Below are positions 48,301-60,649 of a stretch of DNA of 64,000 nucleotides, piece by piece. Location: contig NC_134988.1 in assembly GCF_050947335.1 (NCBI RefSeq), forward strand, positions 8,432,001 to 8,496,000. Direction: 5' to 3'. Position 1 is the first letter of the stretch, and every line of letters starts with the position of its first letter. Source of the stretch: Megachile rotundata (Eukaryota; Arthropoda; Insecta; Hymenoptera; Megachilidae). Position numbers and translations under genes: made by a program. The notes below the pieces were generated by a model that did not search any database, was not told where the DNA came from, and was given only the letters and a program-made list of their open reading frames with translations.

Positions 48301-49303
48301 CATGAAAGTTTGATTTCATTTTGTGTTAAGTGAAATTTCTTAGGTTATAAATTTTTTAATCTGAAAATGGGTAATGGAAAACTTGTATTTCACAAGTTGT
48401 GAAGTTTGAGATTTAAAAATTTGGGAAGGTACTAATTTCTAAATTTGGAAATTTTCTCCAACCTAATATTTACCAAATTTCCAAATTTTACAGGTTAGTG
48501 ATTTTCTAAGTTCAAATTGGCACATTCTCTGTTTTTTATTTTTCGAAAATTCGATATTACGCATTTTCAATATTTTTACCAATTTCCTTACGAGCTTTTT
48601 GAGGTTCTAATTTCCGTACTTCCAACTTTCCAAATTTCCGAAATTTCCTAAATCTTCCAAATTTTGCAAATTTCCTGAAGTTTGTAAATCTCTTACGCTT
48701 TTCAAATTTTTTAAATTTCACAAATTTTCCAAATTTCCTACATTTTCTAAATCTCTCAAATTTTCTAAATTTCCTGTATCATATTTTATTTCATCTATTT
48801 CTGATAATAACACTCTAACTTTAACTTATGAATTTAACATTTTGACTGTGACAAAAATCTCTAATTAATTACTTCGATGGCTATACAAAATTTAAGATTT
48901 TTTATCAATTTTTATTATTATTTGGAGCAATCTATTATTCGTCGACATTGTCTAATAAATTGTCACTGTCACAGGTGAACACAGACGATTTATACCAAAT
49001 CGAGGACACTAAAAGCTGAAATTCTCAATATATTCTATTCCATCAATTATTTTTAACTCACTTCATTTACCTCATTTTACATAATTACATATTAACCTTG
49101 TTTTTTGCAGACCAAGTTACGAAATGTAAAATTTTAACGAACATTTTTAACCCATTTTCATTATACAACATCTGAGACATTTGTATTCATTATAGATCGC
49201 CATTATAATCGTCTGAGCATACAAATTTTATATTTGATCCCAGACGAAATTAATTAAAATTTGACACGATATCTTATAATTTTACCATTCGCTAAATCAT
49301 TCA
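48301..49303. other. AT-rich unique sequence with degenerate CAAATTT words
   Basis: 48410-48780 carries ccaaattt low-complexity words. The rest is unique, with no gene seen. Confidence 0.4.
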
Positions 49304-49704
49304 TATTTACATTACTTAAAACGTCCATCTGCTTTACAGTCATGTTCATCGTTAATTTTCTTCTATAACTCGTAATAAGTTGAAACTAAAATAGTTTCCT
49401 ATATTGCAGACGTTTATCGGCATTTCCACTATGAACTTAATTAACTTCAGTTTACTGATACTGATTAAAGTTTGCTTTCATATTCTTTATATGAAAGAAC
49501 ATTTCATATTCTTTAAAATTTGCATTCGTATTTACATTGCTTAAAACGTCAAGCTGCTTTACAGTCATATTCATCGTTAATTTTCTTCTATAACTCGTAA
49601 TAAGTTGAAACTAAAATAGTTTCCTATATTGCAGACGTTTATCGGCATTTCCACTATGAACTTAATTAACTTCAGTTTACTGATACTGATTAAAGTTTGC
49701 TTTC
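49304..49704 (+). repeat. Recent direct duplication, 176 bp copies 225 bp apart
   Basis: 49304-49479 and 49529-49704 are nearly identical; I see about four differences near the left end and none in the last 130 bases. The 49 bp between them contains a further tcatattcttt duplication. Confidence 0.93.
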
Positions 49705-50239
49705 TGTCAGGGTATTCTAGTTCCGTGATTAAAATAAGCAAAAAATAGAAATCTTTTCACGAATATGACTGGAGGTGTTAGTAATGAAAAACAGTGAGGT
49801 GATTTATTTTTAATTAAGGTAAACAGGCTGGCGGTGTTGTATGACGTTCAGGGAGATTTAGTTTCTAGCTGGAGGAACGAACACGTAATTAATTACTCAC
49901 GAGTTTCGCTTCTTTGTGCCCGGTGCATTACTATGATTAACGCTATATCGCAATTGTCTTCGTGAAATGAACGCACATTTTTTATGCAGATGCTCTTCGC
50001 GATATTCGCCGAGGAGACGCGTACGAGTGTATTGGATATTAGAGGGAAACATTTCTGCTGCATTGAACTACCACTGTGATACTCGTGTATTATTGTCGAA
50101 TGAACGTTCACGAAATAAACGAAATGCAGAAAAATGTCCCTTGGCGAGGTATCGCGTGCTAATCTGTGTAAGTTTAGTGCTGTGGGGTGTGACGATTGAT
50201 TTTGGGAAGAGGATAGTTCAGAATTTGGAAATGTGAGAA
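49705..50239. other. Unique block, no supported gene
   Basis: Frames on both strands (50258-49893 minus, 49967-50236 plus) overlap and have no recognised domain. Confidence 0.35.
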
Positions 50240-50575
50240 AATTGAAAATTGGGGACACTTTTGAAGTGTGGGAAATTTTGCGATTTTAAGAAATTTGGGA
50301 AATTTAGAAAAGTTAGGAAAGTTAGTAAAATTAGTAAAATTAGGAAAAATGAGGAAAATTTAAAAGAAATAGGAAAACTAGGAAATTGAGGAAATGTAGC
50401 AAATGTAGGAAATGTAGGAAATTTAGGAAATTTAGAAACTTTAGAAAATTAGGGAAATTTAGAAAAAATAGGACAATTAGGAAATTTGAGAAATTTAGAA
50501 AATTTAGAAAATTTAGAAAATTTAAAAAATTTAGAAAATTGAGGAAAATGAGGAAATTTAGGAAAATTAGGAACA
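50240..50575 (+). repeat. Degenerate 9 bp GAAATTTAG array
   Basis: gaaatttag, gaaaattag and gaaatgtag units, diverged. It flanks the very pure array that follows. Confidence 0.85.
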
Positions 50576-50965
50576 CTAGTAAAATTGGTAAAATTAGTAA
50601 AATTAGTAAAATTAGTAAAATTAGTAAAATTAGTAAAATTAGTAAAATTAGTAAAATTAGTAAAATTAGTAAAATTAGTAAAATTAGTAAAATTAGTAAA
50701 ATTAGTAAAATTAGTAAAATTAGTAAAATTAGTAAAATTAGTAAAATTAGTAAAATTAGTAAAATTAGTAAAATTAGTAAAATTAGTAAAATTAGTAAAA
50801 TTAGTAAAATTAGTAAAATTAGTAAAATTAGTAAAATTAGTAAAATTAGTAAAATTAGTAAAATTAGTAAAATTAGTAAAATTAGTAAAATTAGTAAAAT
50901 TAGTAAAACTAGTAAAATTAGTAAAATTAGTAAAACTAGTAAAACTAGTAAAACTAGTAAAATTA
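50576..50965 (+). repeat. Nearly perfect 9 bp GTAAAATTA array, about 43 copies
   Basis: More than 30 consecutive identical attagtaaa units, with aaact variants only at the right end. Since 9 is a multiple of 3, three plus frames repeat SKI, VKL or KIS-type tripeptides and stay open. They are artefacts. Confidence 0.97.
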
Positions 50966-51300
50966 GGAAAATTTAAAAAAATAGGAAAATGAGCAAATAT
51001 AGGAAATTTAGAAAGTTTAGAAAATTAGGGAAATTTCGAAAAATTAGGACAGTTAGGAGATTTGAGAAATTTAGAAGATTTAGAAAATATTACAAAATTG
51101 GGAAGATTAGGAAAATGAGGAAATGTAGGAAATTTAGGAAATTTAGAAAGTTTAGAAAATTTGTGAAATTTAGAAAAATTAGGACAATTAGGAAGTTTGA
51201 AAAATTTAGAAGATTTAGGAAAATTAGGAAAATTAGGAAACTTAGGAAATTAAAAAAATTTAAGAAATTTTGAAGATTTAGATTTAGGACATTTTTGTGA
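50966..51300 (+). repeat. Degenerate 9 bp GAAATTTAG array, right flank
   Basis: Same units as 50240-50575. A segment of about 130 bp resembles the left flank (gaaatttagaaa, aattaggacagttaggaga), consistent with the pure run having expanded inside an older array. Confidence 0.85.
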
Positions 51301-51854
51301 GTTGACATCTGTATACGTGGCTACTAAATCGAGTACTATTGTATTTTACCGCATTCCATTTTTAATCCCCATATAAGCTCATTTCCAATTGCAAATCGAT
51401 TACGTTATCCCTGGAATCGCCATCACGCGAGCCATCTTCATTACATAATCGAAACAAAATGGAAGCCAACAATGAGCGCGTGTCCCCGTAAAACGGCGAT
51501 CACCAAACCGCGTATTTGTTTCAAAAATACCAATTAAACCGCACTGGTTAGTAGGCTCAGTTTCAGTTGATTCGTTTCGCAAAAGAACCGATTGTACCAT
51601 CGCGAATAGAAATGGCCGCTATAAAGTATCAGCATGAAACAGCTCGGTGAGGTTTATTGTTATGCTCGGAGCATTGTCGCGTTAAACAATAATGCTCCTT
51701 TTCATATAAGCAATTATCAACGCCACTGCGCGTCCTCGATTAATTACATCGAATTGTTTCGAAGCTGAGGACACTCGAATTACCTATCGTTTATTAAACG
51801 TGCGACAAAGGAGTAGGAAAAATTGGTAGAAATTCGTCAGAAAAAATTTGTTGA
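51301..51854. other. Unique block, no supported gene
   Basis: CpG-containing single-copy sequence. The 66-codon minus frame 51600-51400 has no recognised domain. Confidence 0.35.
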
Positions 51855-52066
51855 TTAACACTAAACCTACCGACATATAATGTGTACTCAATTTGAAATT
51901 AAAAATAAATAAACAAACGACAAAACATAAATTAGTACACACATTTATTCTTTACCTTGATGAAAATCAATGTTGATTTCAAGGAGTGTAGTTTAACAAA
52001 ATGTATACCTTATAATAAGAAACCTGTGGAGCGATCATTTGATCGGTTTGGTAGTTTTAGTGTTAA
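51855..52066. mobile_element. piggyBac-like miniature element, 212 bp with TTAA ends
   Basis: TTAA at 51855-51858 and 52063-52066 flanks 13 bp terminal inverted repeats: cactaaacctacc (51859-51871) and ggtagttttagtg (52050-52062), with one mismatch. A subterminal gatcatttgatc (52033-52044) precedes the right end, as is common in short piggyBac-type elements of arthropods. No coding capacity. Its repeats differ from those of the 42778-43261 element, so it is a separate family. Confidence 0.82.
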
Positions 52067-52225
52067 CAAGAAATAATTATATTACTGTTACAGGTAACAC
52101 CTTGTATTATCAATGACTCTGAACAATTTTCCAGTTTGACTTTAATTTCAGACTCGCAAAAATATTTTTGATGCGGTAAATAATTACAGGAGGTCACATG
52201 CTCCATCGCTTTCGATGACATTTAA
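52067..52225. other. Short unique spacer
   Basis: Nothing recognised. Confidence 0.3.
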
Positions 52226-52995
52226 ATGTCAAAGCTAATATTTTCCGCAATTTTCAAAATCCTCAAATCCCCAAATCCTCCAGGTTCCAAGTCCTCAAAT
52301 CCCCAAACCCTCAAATTTCCAAATCCTCAAGTTTCCAAACTCTCAAATTCCCGAATCCTCAAATTTCCAAACCCTCAAATTTCCAAATCTTCAAATCCCC
52401 AAATCCTCAAGTTTCCAAACCCTCAAATTTCCAAATCCTCAAGGTTCCAAGTCCTCAAATCCCCAAACCCTCAAATTTCCAAATCCTCAAGTTTCCAAAC
52501 TCTCAAATTCCCAAATCCTCAAATTTCCAACCCCCCAAATTTCCAAATCTTCAAATCCCCAAATCCTCAAGTTTCCAAACCCTCAAATTTCCAAATCCTC
52601 AAATCCCCAAATCCTCAAGGTTTCAAGTCCTCAAATCCCCAAACCCTCAAATTTCCAAATCTTCAAGTTTCCAAACTCTCAAATTCCCAAATCCTCAAAT
52701 TTCCAACCCCCCAAATTTCCAAATCTTCAAATCCCCAAATCCTCAAGTTTCCAAACCCTCAAATTTCCAAATTCTCAAGTTTCCAAGTCCTCAAATCCCT
52801 AAATCCTCAAATTTCCAAATCTTCAAATCCCCAAATCCTTAAGTTTTCAAGCCTTCAAATTTCCAAGTCCTCAAATCCCCAAAACATCAAATTTCCAAAT
52901 CCTCAGGTTTCTAACCCCTCAAATCCCGAAATCCACAAGTTTCCAATATTCCAAAATTCAACACTTTCGGATCCACAAATTTTCAAACCTGTCAA
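52226..52995 (+). repeat. CAAATCCTCAAGTTTCC array, 160-176 bp higher-order unit
   Basis: 16 bp words (tttccaaatcctcaag, tccccaaaccctcaaa). The marker aggttccaagtcctcaaat is at 52282, 52442 and 52618 (third as aggtttcaag). The 265-codon frame at 52226-53023 is an artefact. Confidence 0.92.
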
Positions 52996-53934
52996 CACTT
53001 TAATTGAGTCCTTGAGACGTTAATATTCCTCGAATAAAATTCTCATACATATCAAATATAATTCAGCTCGCTTTTGTTGTATCCGAGAGAAAATTTGTTG
53101 CCAGTTAAGACTAAATCATCGGCACGGAAGGATGGATAATTAAATTCATCCGCAGCAAGTTGCCGAACCGTTCGGTCGTGATTAAAGGAGTCCGTCGAAA
53201 CGAAGAAGACGAAAAGAAGTCGCCTTTTTTTTCGCCCGATGCTTCTAGTCGGGGCTTAAAAAGTTTCTGTTCAGAGAACGCTAAGAAAATGGCCGCAACT
53301 TACTTACGAATTTCTGCTGCTTTGTGGTCGAAGGATTCGGGGACGCATAAAATTCTTGCAGAAAAATGAAGCCGTCGTTACTTACGCTCTTTCTGTTCTT
53401 CTTCCCGTTTTTTATCGTCTTCGGTAGCCAAAGAAGTCTTTGATAAAATTGATCTCAAGCTCTAATTGCAGCGGATAGAAGAGATAAGAAATAACTGCGA
53501 TACAACGGACGTAATTACCACTAGGAAAAGGTTAAAGATTGCAGTCTTTCTTTGGACATTCGGTACAAAGATGTTCGTACTTTCGAATTGTCTTGTATTC
53601 AACTTCTCAAATTTTTTGATATAAATAATTTCTTAAATTTGGGAAATTCATGAGTTAATGGGGTTTCATCTTTCTGTTTCCAAATCTTTCAATTTTTGTG
53701 CCTTTGAAATTATTAAATTTGCAAATTTTTAGGTTTCTAAATTTGCGGAGTACCAAACTTTTCGTTTAACAGATCTCTACATTTCTAAGTTACGAAATTT
53801 TTGTATAAATTATATAGTTATTAAAGTTGCATATCTTCTAATTTCGAAATTCTTAATTGTCAGGTTCTAAAATTTTGAAACATCGAAATTCATGGATACC
53901 TTAGTATCTAGATTCCAAATTACCTGGATTTTTG
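52996..53934. other. Unique block then AT-rich sequence
   Basis: 53090-53530 is CpG-containing. The 69-codon frame at 53160-53369 has no recognised domain. 53580-53934 is AT-rich with aaattt words. Confidence 0.35.
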
Positions 53935-54725
53935 AATTTCTAGTGCCTCAAGTACTTAGATCTGCAAATACATAGTGCCTCAAACACCTAGGTACCCAAA
54001 TACCTATTGCCTCAAATACCTAAAGTTCTAAATGCCTTCATCCTCAAATTTCTAGACCTTCAAACACCTAGTGCATCGAATACCTAGACTTGCAAATACC
54101 TAGTGCATCAATCACCTAGATCCCCAAATCCTTATTGCCTCAAATTCGTAAAGTTTCAAATACCTAGAGCTGCAAATACTTAGTACCTCAAACACCTAGA
54201 TCTTCCAATACTTATGGCCTCGAATACCTAAAGTCACAAATACCTGGTGCATCAAACACCTAGACTTGCAAATACCTAGTGCATCAAACACCTAGACTTC
54301 CAAATACCTAGTTCATCAAACACCTAGACTTGCAAATACCTAGTGCATCAATCACCTAGATCCTCAAATCCTTATTGCCTCAAACTCGTAAAGTTTCAAA
54401 TACCTAGATCTGCAAATACTTAGTGCCTCAAACACCTAGATCTTCCAATACTTATGGCGTCAAACACCTAAAGTCCCAAATACCTTGATCCCCAGATTTC
54501 TAAATCTCCAAACACCTTATGCCTCAAATACCTAGTGCCTCAAACACCTAGATTTGCAAATACCTAGTGCCTCAAACATCTAGATCCTCAAATTTCTAAG
54601 TTTCCAAATATCTAATGCTTCAAATACCTAGTGCATCGAACACCTAAATCTCCCAGTACCTATTGCCTCAAAAACCTAGAGTTCCAAGTACCTATATCCC
54701 GAAATCTCTACGTCTATAAATAGTT
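53935..54725 (+). repeat. 16/32 bp CAAATACCTAGTGCCT array with a 240 bp duplication
   Basis: 32 bp dimers such as acctagtgcatcaaac plus acctagacttgcaaat. A block starting atcacctagatcc is at 54111 and again at 54351. The ~160 bp following each (through cttattgcct, taaagtttcaaat and cttccaatacttatgg) is nearly identical, showing copying of a 240 bp segment. Confidence 0.9.
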
Positions 54726-55705
54726 TGACTGCCAAATGCTTAAATCACCAAATAGACCTCCACATTTCTAAATTCCCAAATTTCTTATCAATAATTTTGC
54801 CTATGAGGTTCGCGTCGGTATTTTAAGGTTCAAGATGAAAGTACATGGAACCACACGCAATTCGACTTTGACCAGATGCGACACGAGATTTTTCGTCAAC
54901 AAAGAAAGGAAAACGGATCGGTGGTTTTTTGCACTGGCGCATAAAACACCCATCAATGTTTCTTTCTCTAACGGTAAACCATTTGATTTGAATGACGCAA
55001 ATCAGAACAAGGGAGGAGCGTGTTTTAAGCCGCTTTAACACGCGGCGAACGGCCAAACTTTTCAATGGCCGACTTTTCGTGTCTCTGAAACCGATCATTC
55101 GTTCATTCATGCGTGCCGTTTGTCTTTCATCCCTTTACGCGTCCTACATATTCCACCCCCCGTGACGTACTCGCAAATATTCATATTCCTTTCAACGAAA
55201 TCAATCGCAATTTCACACAACAACGATGCACGCCCGTCTCTGTTCTATAATATAAAAGCGGCGAACAAGTTCGGTATCTCTTCTCGTTTTATTTTATTTT
55301 TTTTTTTTATCCAGCACCGGGCATCTGAAAAGCACAAACATGCTTCAGTGTGCGCTGCTTCGTGCGTGAAAATATTCGCTTCCGAATTTTCTGCTAGTTC
55401 ATCAATACTGTGTCCTATTCACCGTATATGAGATGCGGTGTATTACACATCTGGGCCAGAAAATTACAAGCGATGACTATATAACGTAGTCGTTAACTCG
55501 GATAATATGTATTTAGGGTACTGAATTTGCGTTTAGTATTCTGGAGTGTGAAAGTAGGTTAGGTTAGGTTTTCTTCGTTGTTTTATTTAATTAACACTTC
55601 AGTTGCCTTTGGCAGTAATGAAGGTTCAAAAGGATTAGGGTGAGGTCAAATGGGGGTTATGTTGGGAGTTAGATATTAGGTTAGTTTATTGTATCAAACT
55701 TGTGA
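54726..55705. other. Unique block, CpG-containing
   Basis: 54820-55450 is single copy. Frames on both strands (54835-55038, 55110-54823, 55120-55431) have no recognised domain. A tataaaag word at 55251-55258 stands next to GC-rich sequence, but no gene follows. A ttaggttaggtt run lies near 55557-55568. Confidence 0.35.
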
Positions 55706-56785
55706 AAGGGTGAAATTGAATTTGAGAATTTGGAAATTTGAGGATTTTAGAATTTGAGGAGGTGGAAATTTGAGAGTTTGGAAACTTGAGAATTTGGGCA
55801 TTTGAGGAGGTGGAAATTTGAGGACTTGGAAACTTGAGAGTTTGGGGATTTGAGGATTTGGAAATTTGAGGATTTGGAAACTTGAGGATTTGGGGATTTG
55901 AGGATTTGGACGTTTGAGGGTTTGGAAACTTGAGAATTTGGGTATTTGAGGAGGTGGAAATTTGAGGACTTGGAAACTTGAGAGTTTGGGGATTTGAGGA
56001 TTTGGGGATTTGAGGATTTGGAAACTTGAGAATTTGAGTATTTGAGGACTTGGAAACTTGAGGATTTGGAAATTTGAGGATTTGGGAATTTGAAGGTTTG
56101 GAAGTTTGAGGGTTTGGAAACTTGAGGATTTGGAAATTTGCGGGTTTGGAAACTTGAGGATTTGGGTATTTGAGGATTTGGAAGTTTGAGGGTTTGGAAA
56201 CTTGAGGATTTGGGGATTTGAGGATTTGGAAGTTTGAGGGTTTGGAAACTTGAGAATTTGGGTATTTGAGGAGGTGGAAATTTGAGGACTTGGAAACTTG
56301 AGAGTTTGGGGATTTGAGGATTTGGAAATTTGAGGGTTTGGAAACTTGAGGATTTGGGGATTTGAGGATTTGGAAACTTGAGAATTTGAGTATTTGAGGA
56401 CTTGGAAACTTGAGGATTTGGAAATTTGAGGATTTGGAAATTTGAGGATTTGGAAATTTGAAGGTTTGGAAGTTTGAGGGTTTGGAAACTTGAGGATTTG
56501 GAAATTTGCGGGTTTGGAAACTTGAGGATTTGGGTATTTGAGGATTTGGAAGTTTGAGGGTTTGGAAACTTGAGGATTTGGGTATTTGAGGATTTGGAAG
56601 TTTGAGGGTTTGGAAACTTGAGGATTTGAGGATTTGAAAATTTAGAAATTTGAAGACTTGGAAACTTGAGGATTTGGAAATTTTACGATCCGAAAGCTTA
56701 AGAATTTAGGGAATTGAGGATTTGAAAATTTGAGGGTTTTGAAACTTGAGGATTTGGTGATTTGATGACTTGAAAACCATCTGCA
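55706..56785 (-). repeat. GGATTTGAGGATTTGGAAACTTGAG array (minus orientation)
   Basis: Reverse complement of the family at 52226-52995 and 57890-59050. A block with gaggaggtggaaatttgagg recurs at about 55757, 55804, 55950 and 56268, and ~320 bp segments (from about 55800 and from about 56220) repeat closely, giving a higher-order structure. Confidence 0.92.
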
Positions 56786-57885
56786 AATTTCCGTTTCTCC
56801 AACATATCAAGTATTGATAACACTACTAACCTAATTAAAGCCGCTTGTATTGCATATTTTTGAAAAGAAATCTCTCAACCATACTAATTACACCAGCCAT
56901 TAAATTCCTCTATAAGATCAGAAAGAAATTTTATTCGTGCCATCCTAGTCAACACATTGCCCACAGTTTTCATATATAAAATATTACCGTTGTTAAACTA
57001 ATCAAAGACCATCCCATATTTTTAAAAAGAAATCCTGACATAATCTGTCCAGGCACCATAACTTCGCACCAAAACGTTGGAACAGTTTTCTGGAACGGAT
57101 TCATCGGTATGCAAAAACGTTCGCGTTTCACCGAACACGTTCCACTTTGATCCGATTCCGTGGTGCGACAGTCGCGGACAGGAAGTCTCATAAATCAGAG
57201 TAGCTTGCAACTAGAACTCCATACGACGAAATCACAGGCCCGTTTCGTCACCTAACCGAGAAGCATCCAGGACTCCTGGGTCCCTTGGCAGCGTCGTCTA
57301 CGAGCACCGTTCAAAAGTAACGCGAGAAAGTTTACCGGGTTTTGTTCCAGCCACGTAGCTCCTCCTTTTCCTTGACTTTTCTCCGAGAAACCGAGCTTTA
57401 CGATCTACCCTCTTCGTTCCCTTCATGGTTATTCCTTTCAATGTCGACTCCTTTCTCTACCACACGATTTCTTCGCCCAGATGGCTAATGCTCCTTTGCT
57501 TTTACCCGAAGAGCCCGTAATCGAGCGTACGTTTCAGCTAGTCACCTTGCTCTTTCGTCTACCGCCAGCCTTTTTCATTTTGCGGATACTGTGCGTCGAT
57601 TTTTGTTCACGCAATCGATACTTTTTGACCCGTGCAAAATTTCATCCGTGTGATTTGGTACGTGTCGGGTTATGGAATGGAGAGAAGGAACATATAGGGG
57701 ATTAGATTTTAAGTTACATGTGTATGGTGTTTGGTAAATTGATGTGTACATGGCAGCGTTCCTAATTTGTAGGACATGCAATGTGTGTGTGGAATTAGTG
57801 AGCATTAAGTTATAATAAATTTTGTAATTTTTAGAAAATAAATTTTTAAGTTTACTTTACGAAGTCGTACAACTGACCATGAGTC
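56786..57885. other. Unique block, CpG-rich centre
   Basis: 57040-57700 is GC-richer single copy. Frames at 57191-56970 minus and 57481-57705 plus have no recognised domain. No gene is supported. Confidence 0.35.
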
Positions 57886-59050
57886 GAATCAACAAATTTT
57901 CAAATCCTCTAGTTTCCAAGTCCTCAAATTTCCAAATATTCAAGTTTCCATCCACTCAAATTTCCAAATCGTCAAGTTTCCAACCCCTCAAATTTTCAAA
58001 TTCTCAAGTTTCCAACCCCTCAAATTTCCACATCCTGAAGTTTTCAACCCCTCAAATATGCAAGTTCTCAAATTTCCAAATCCTCAAGTTTCCAACCCCT
58101 CAAATTTTCAAATTCTCAAGTTTCCAACCTCTCAAATTTCCAAATTATCAAGTTTCCATCCACTCAAATTTCCAAATCCTCAAGTTTCCATCCACTCAAA
58201 TTTCCAAATCTTCAAGTTTCCAACCCCTCAAATTTCCACATCCTCAAGTTTCCAACCCCTCAAATTTCCACATCCTCAAGTTTCCAACCCCTTAAATTTG
58301 CAAGTTCTCAAATTTCCAAATTCTCAAGTTTCCAACCCCTCAAATTTCCAAATCCTCAAGTTTCCAACCCCTCAAATTTCCAAATCCTCAAGTTTCCAAA
58401 CCCTTAAATTTCCAAATTCTCAAGTTTCGAACCCCTAAAATTTCCAAATCCTCAAGTTTCCAACCCCTCAAATTTCCAAATTCTCAAGTTTCCAACCCCT
58501 CAAATTTCCAAATCCTCAAGTTTCCAACCCCTCAAATTTCCAAATTTTCAAATCCCCAAATCCTCAAGTTTCCAAACCCTTAAATTTCCAAATTCTCAAG
58601 TTTCGAACCCCTAAAATTTCCAAATCCTCAAGTTTCCAACCCCTCAAATTTCCAAATCCTCAAGTTTCCAACCCCTCAAATTTCCAAATTTTCAAATCCC
58701 CAAATCCTCAAGTTTCCAAACCCTTAAATTTCCAAATCCTCAAGTTTCCAACCCTACAAATTTCCAAATTTTCAAATCCCCAAATCCTCGAGTTTCCAAA
58801 CCCTTAAATTTCCAAATTCTCCACTCCCCAAATCCTTAAATTTCTAAATCCTCAAATTTCCAATTTCTCAAGTTTCCTACCCCTGAAATTTCCAACCCCT
58901 CAAATTTCCAGTTTTTCAAATCGCCAAATCCTCAAATTTCCAAATCCTCAAGTTTCCAAATCCTCAAATCCCCAAATCCTCAATTTTCCAACATCCAAAT
59001 TTCTAATATTCCAAAATTCAACACTTTCGACCCCACAAATTTTCAATCCT
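57886..59050 (+). repeat. 32 bp CAAATCCTCAAGTTTCCAACCCCTC array
   Basis: Dimers of tttccaaatcctcaag and tttccaacccctcaaa. Longer copied blocks are visible: caaatttccaaattttcaaa followed by tccccaaatcc recurs at about 58533, 58676 and 58757. Same orientation as 52226-52995. The end aatattccaaaattcaacac is also found at the end of that array (about 52946), so the two arrays share a flank as well as units. Confidence 0.92.
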
Positions 59051-60649
59051 GTGAATACTTTAAATTTTGTAATTCTTTCCTACCTCCGTTATATAAATTT
59101 TTGTTTGGAAAACAATTGCTCCAATACCGTTAATCTCCTTTTTATTCCAATCTGTTATAACGTAGCCAGTAGAATTTTCCATTAAAATAATTGATTTGCC
59201 GAGGTTGAAAATCGTAAACAAAGGTGTAAATGAGAATCGAGTTGAATGTGTAACGGGCAGTGTTTTTGCAGGTTAATAACGCGTTGCAAATTTGAATAAT
59301 AAACTGTTATATCGCAACAGCGATATGCTAACAAGAGTATGCTCTTCGTCGTCGATTTCCGACGAGAACGCTGCACTTGGATTATTAATCCTTGTTTACT
59401 GTGACCTAGAAACCTCCGAGATTCGTGGTTCTTACCTTTTCAAAAAACTTGCGGCTACAAGTTCCACGTCTTGGTGGCATTTCTTGCGGCAATACATTCA
59501 ATGTATAATTTGCAATATATCAGGTGCTCCTTCCGGTAATGCAACCCCTTTTTTGTGTTTACCTTTCGCGCAAATCATTTCAATCTGTTTTCAGCTGTAG
59601 AAGATACTGAAATTAAGTGAAATTCAAGTTAAAATTAAAGAAATACTAGTTGAGTGAAATTTAAATAAAATTCGGTAAATTCAAATTAAGTAAATTTAGT
59701 AAAATTCAAGTTTTGAGTTAAATTCTTAAAAATGCCATTTATGATATTCAGCAGATATATTCATAATATTTTGAGAGGTTTGTAGCATACAAGATTCTTA
59801 CAATATTTTATAAAATCTTTAATATTTAACAGTGACATAAATTCTTTCTACAATTTATCAGAATGAAAAAAAAGTTTAAATGAATTAAATTCTAAAATTC
59901 TTTCCAATTTACAATATATCTGAATATACGTTGAAAAATAATTTAAATGAAAAAATTCTGCCTCGAATTTACCGTGCATCAATCTAAATAACAACCATTA
60001 AAGCGCTGAAATATTCTTTCTGCAATTTACCGCAAGTCTGGCAAACTGACTTCGAAATCGTTTAATTGGTCTACATTTAAAAAAATTCACCCCGTAACTT
60101 GCTGCGCATCGGTCTGCATTCGAAATTGCTTAAGTGGTTGAAATAACAAAAATTCGCTGCGTAATTTGCAATACGCCAGTCTGCACCGGGAGAGTATTTA
60201 AATGTTTGAAATTGAAAAAATTCCACGTGTAATTCGCAAGTATGGCGTTTGAACAAACGAATCAGATTATATTAAAGGTATCTGTATACTGCTTGATGCA
60301 AGGCACGCGAACCACGTAAAAAATATCTGTGGACCCTCGAGAGTGGCTTCGTTTGATGCAGCAAACGATGTTCCCATTTAGGGGAATAACCAGGTTATCG
60401 ACGATTCGTCGTCGTAAATTTTCGCCGGCCAACCAGTTTCAAATACCGCACTACGTTTTTCCGCGGACCTGGCCTCGACAAATCTCGTATTTTTCTATTG
60501 GCGTAAATTTGAGTCGAGTGAAACTATACCGAAACACTCGTCTAACGTGACCTAAATGGTTTTTTGGCGTTTTCTGATACGATTTGTTGGTTTTATGTCA
60601 CAGATTATGGGAGATTGTGAGTTTCGTTTGGAGTATCTTTTTGGTAATT
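59051..60649. other. Unique sequence, no supported gene
   Basis: 59160-59600 and 60250-60560 are GC-richer. Frames at 59292-59600 and 60329-60550 have no recognised domain. 60000-60230 shows weakly repeated words (ttcgctgcgtaatttgc, ttcaccccgtaacttgc) about 80-90 bp apart. Confidence 0.35.

Noticed and set aside
50386..50992. SKI/VKL tripeptide proteins of 135-196 codons
   Set aside because: Product of a 9 bp repeat in phase with codons; no other protein features.
52226..53023. 265-codon Ser/Pro/Asn-rich frame
   Set aside because: Entirely inside a CAAATCCTCAAG array; the periodicity explains it.
55251..55258. TATA-box-like tataaaag next to GC-rich sequence
   Set aside because: No initiator, exon or conserved frame can be tied to it; one such word is expected by chance in AT-rich DNA.
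55588..55630. ttaacacttcagttgcc as another TTAA-type element end
   Set aside because: No matching inverted end within several kilobases.
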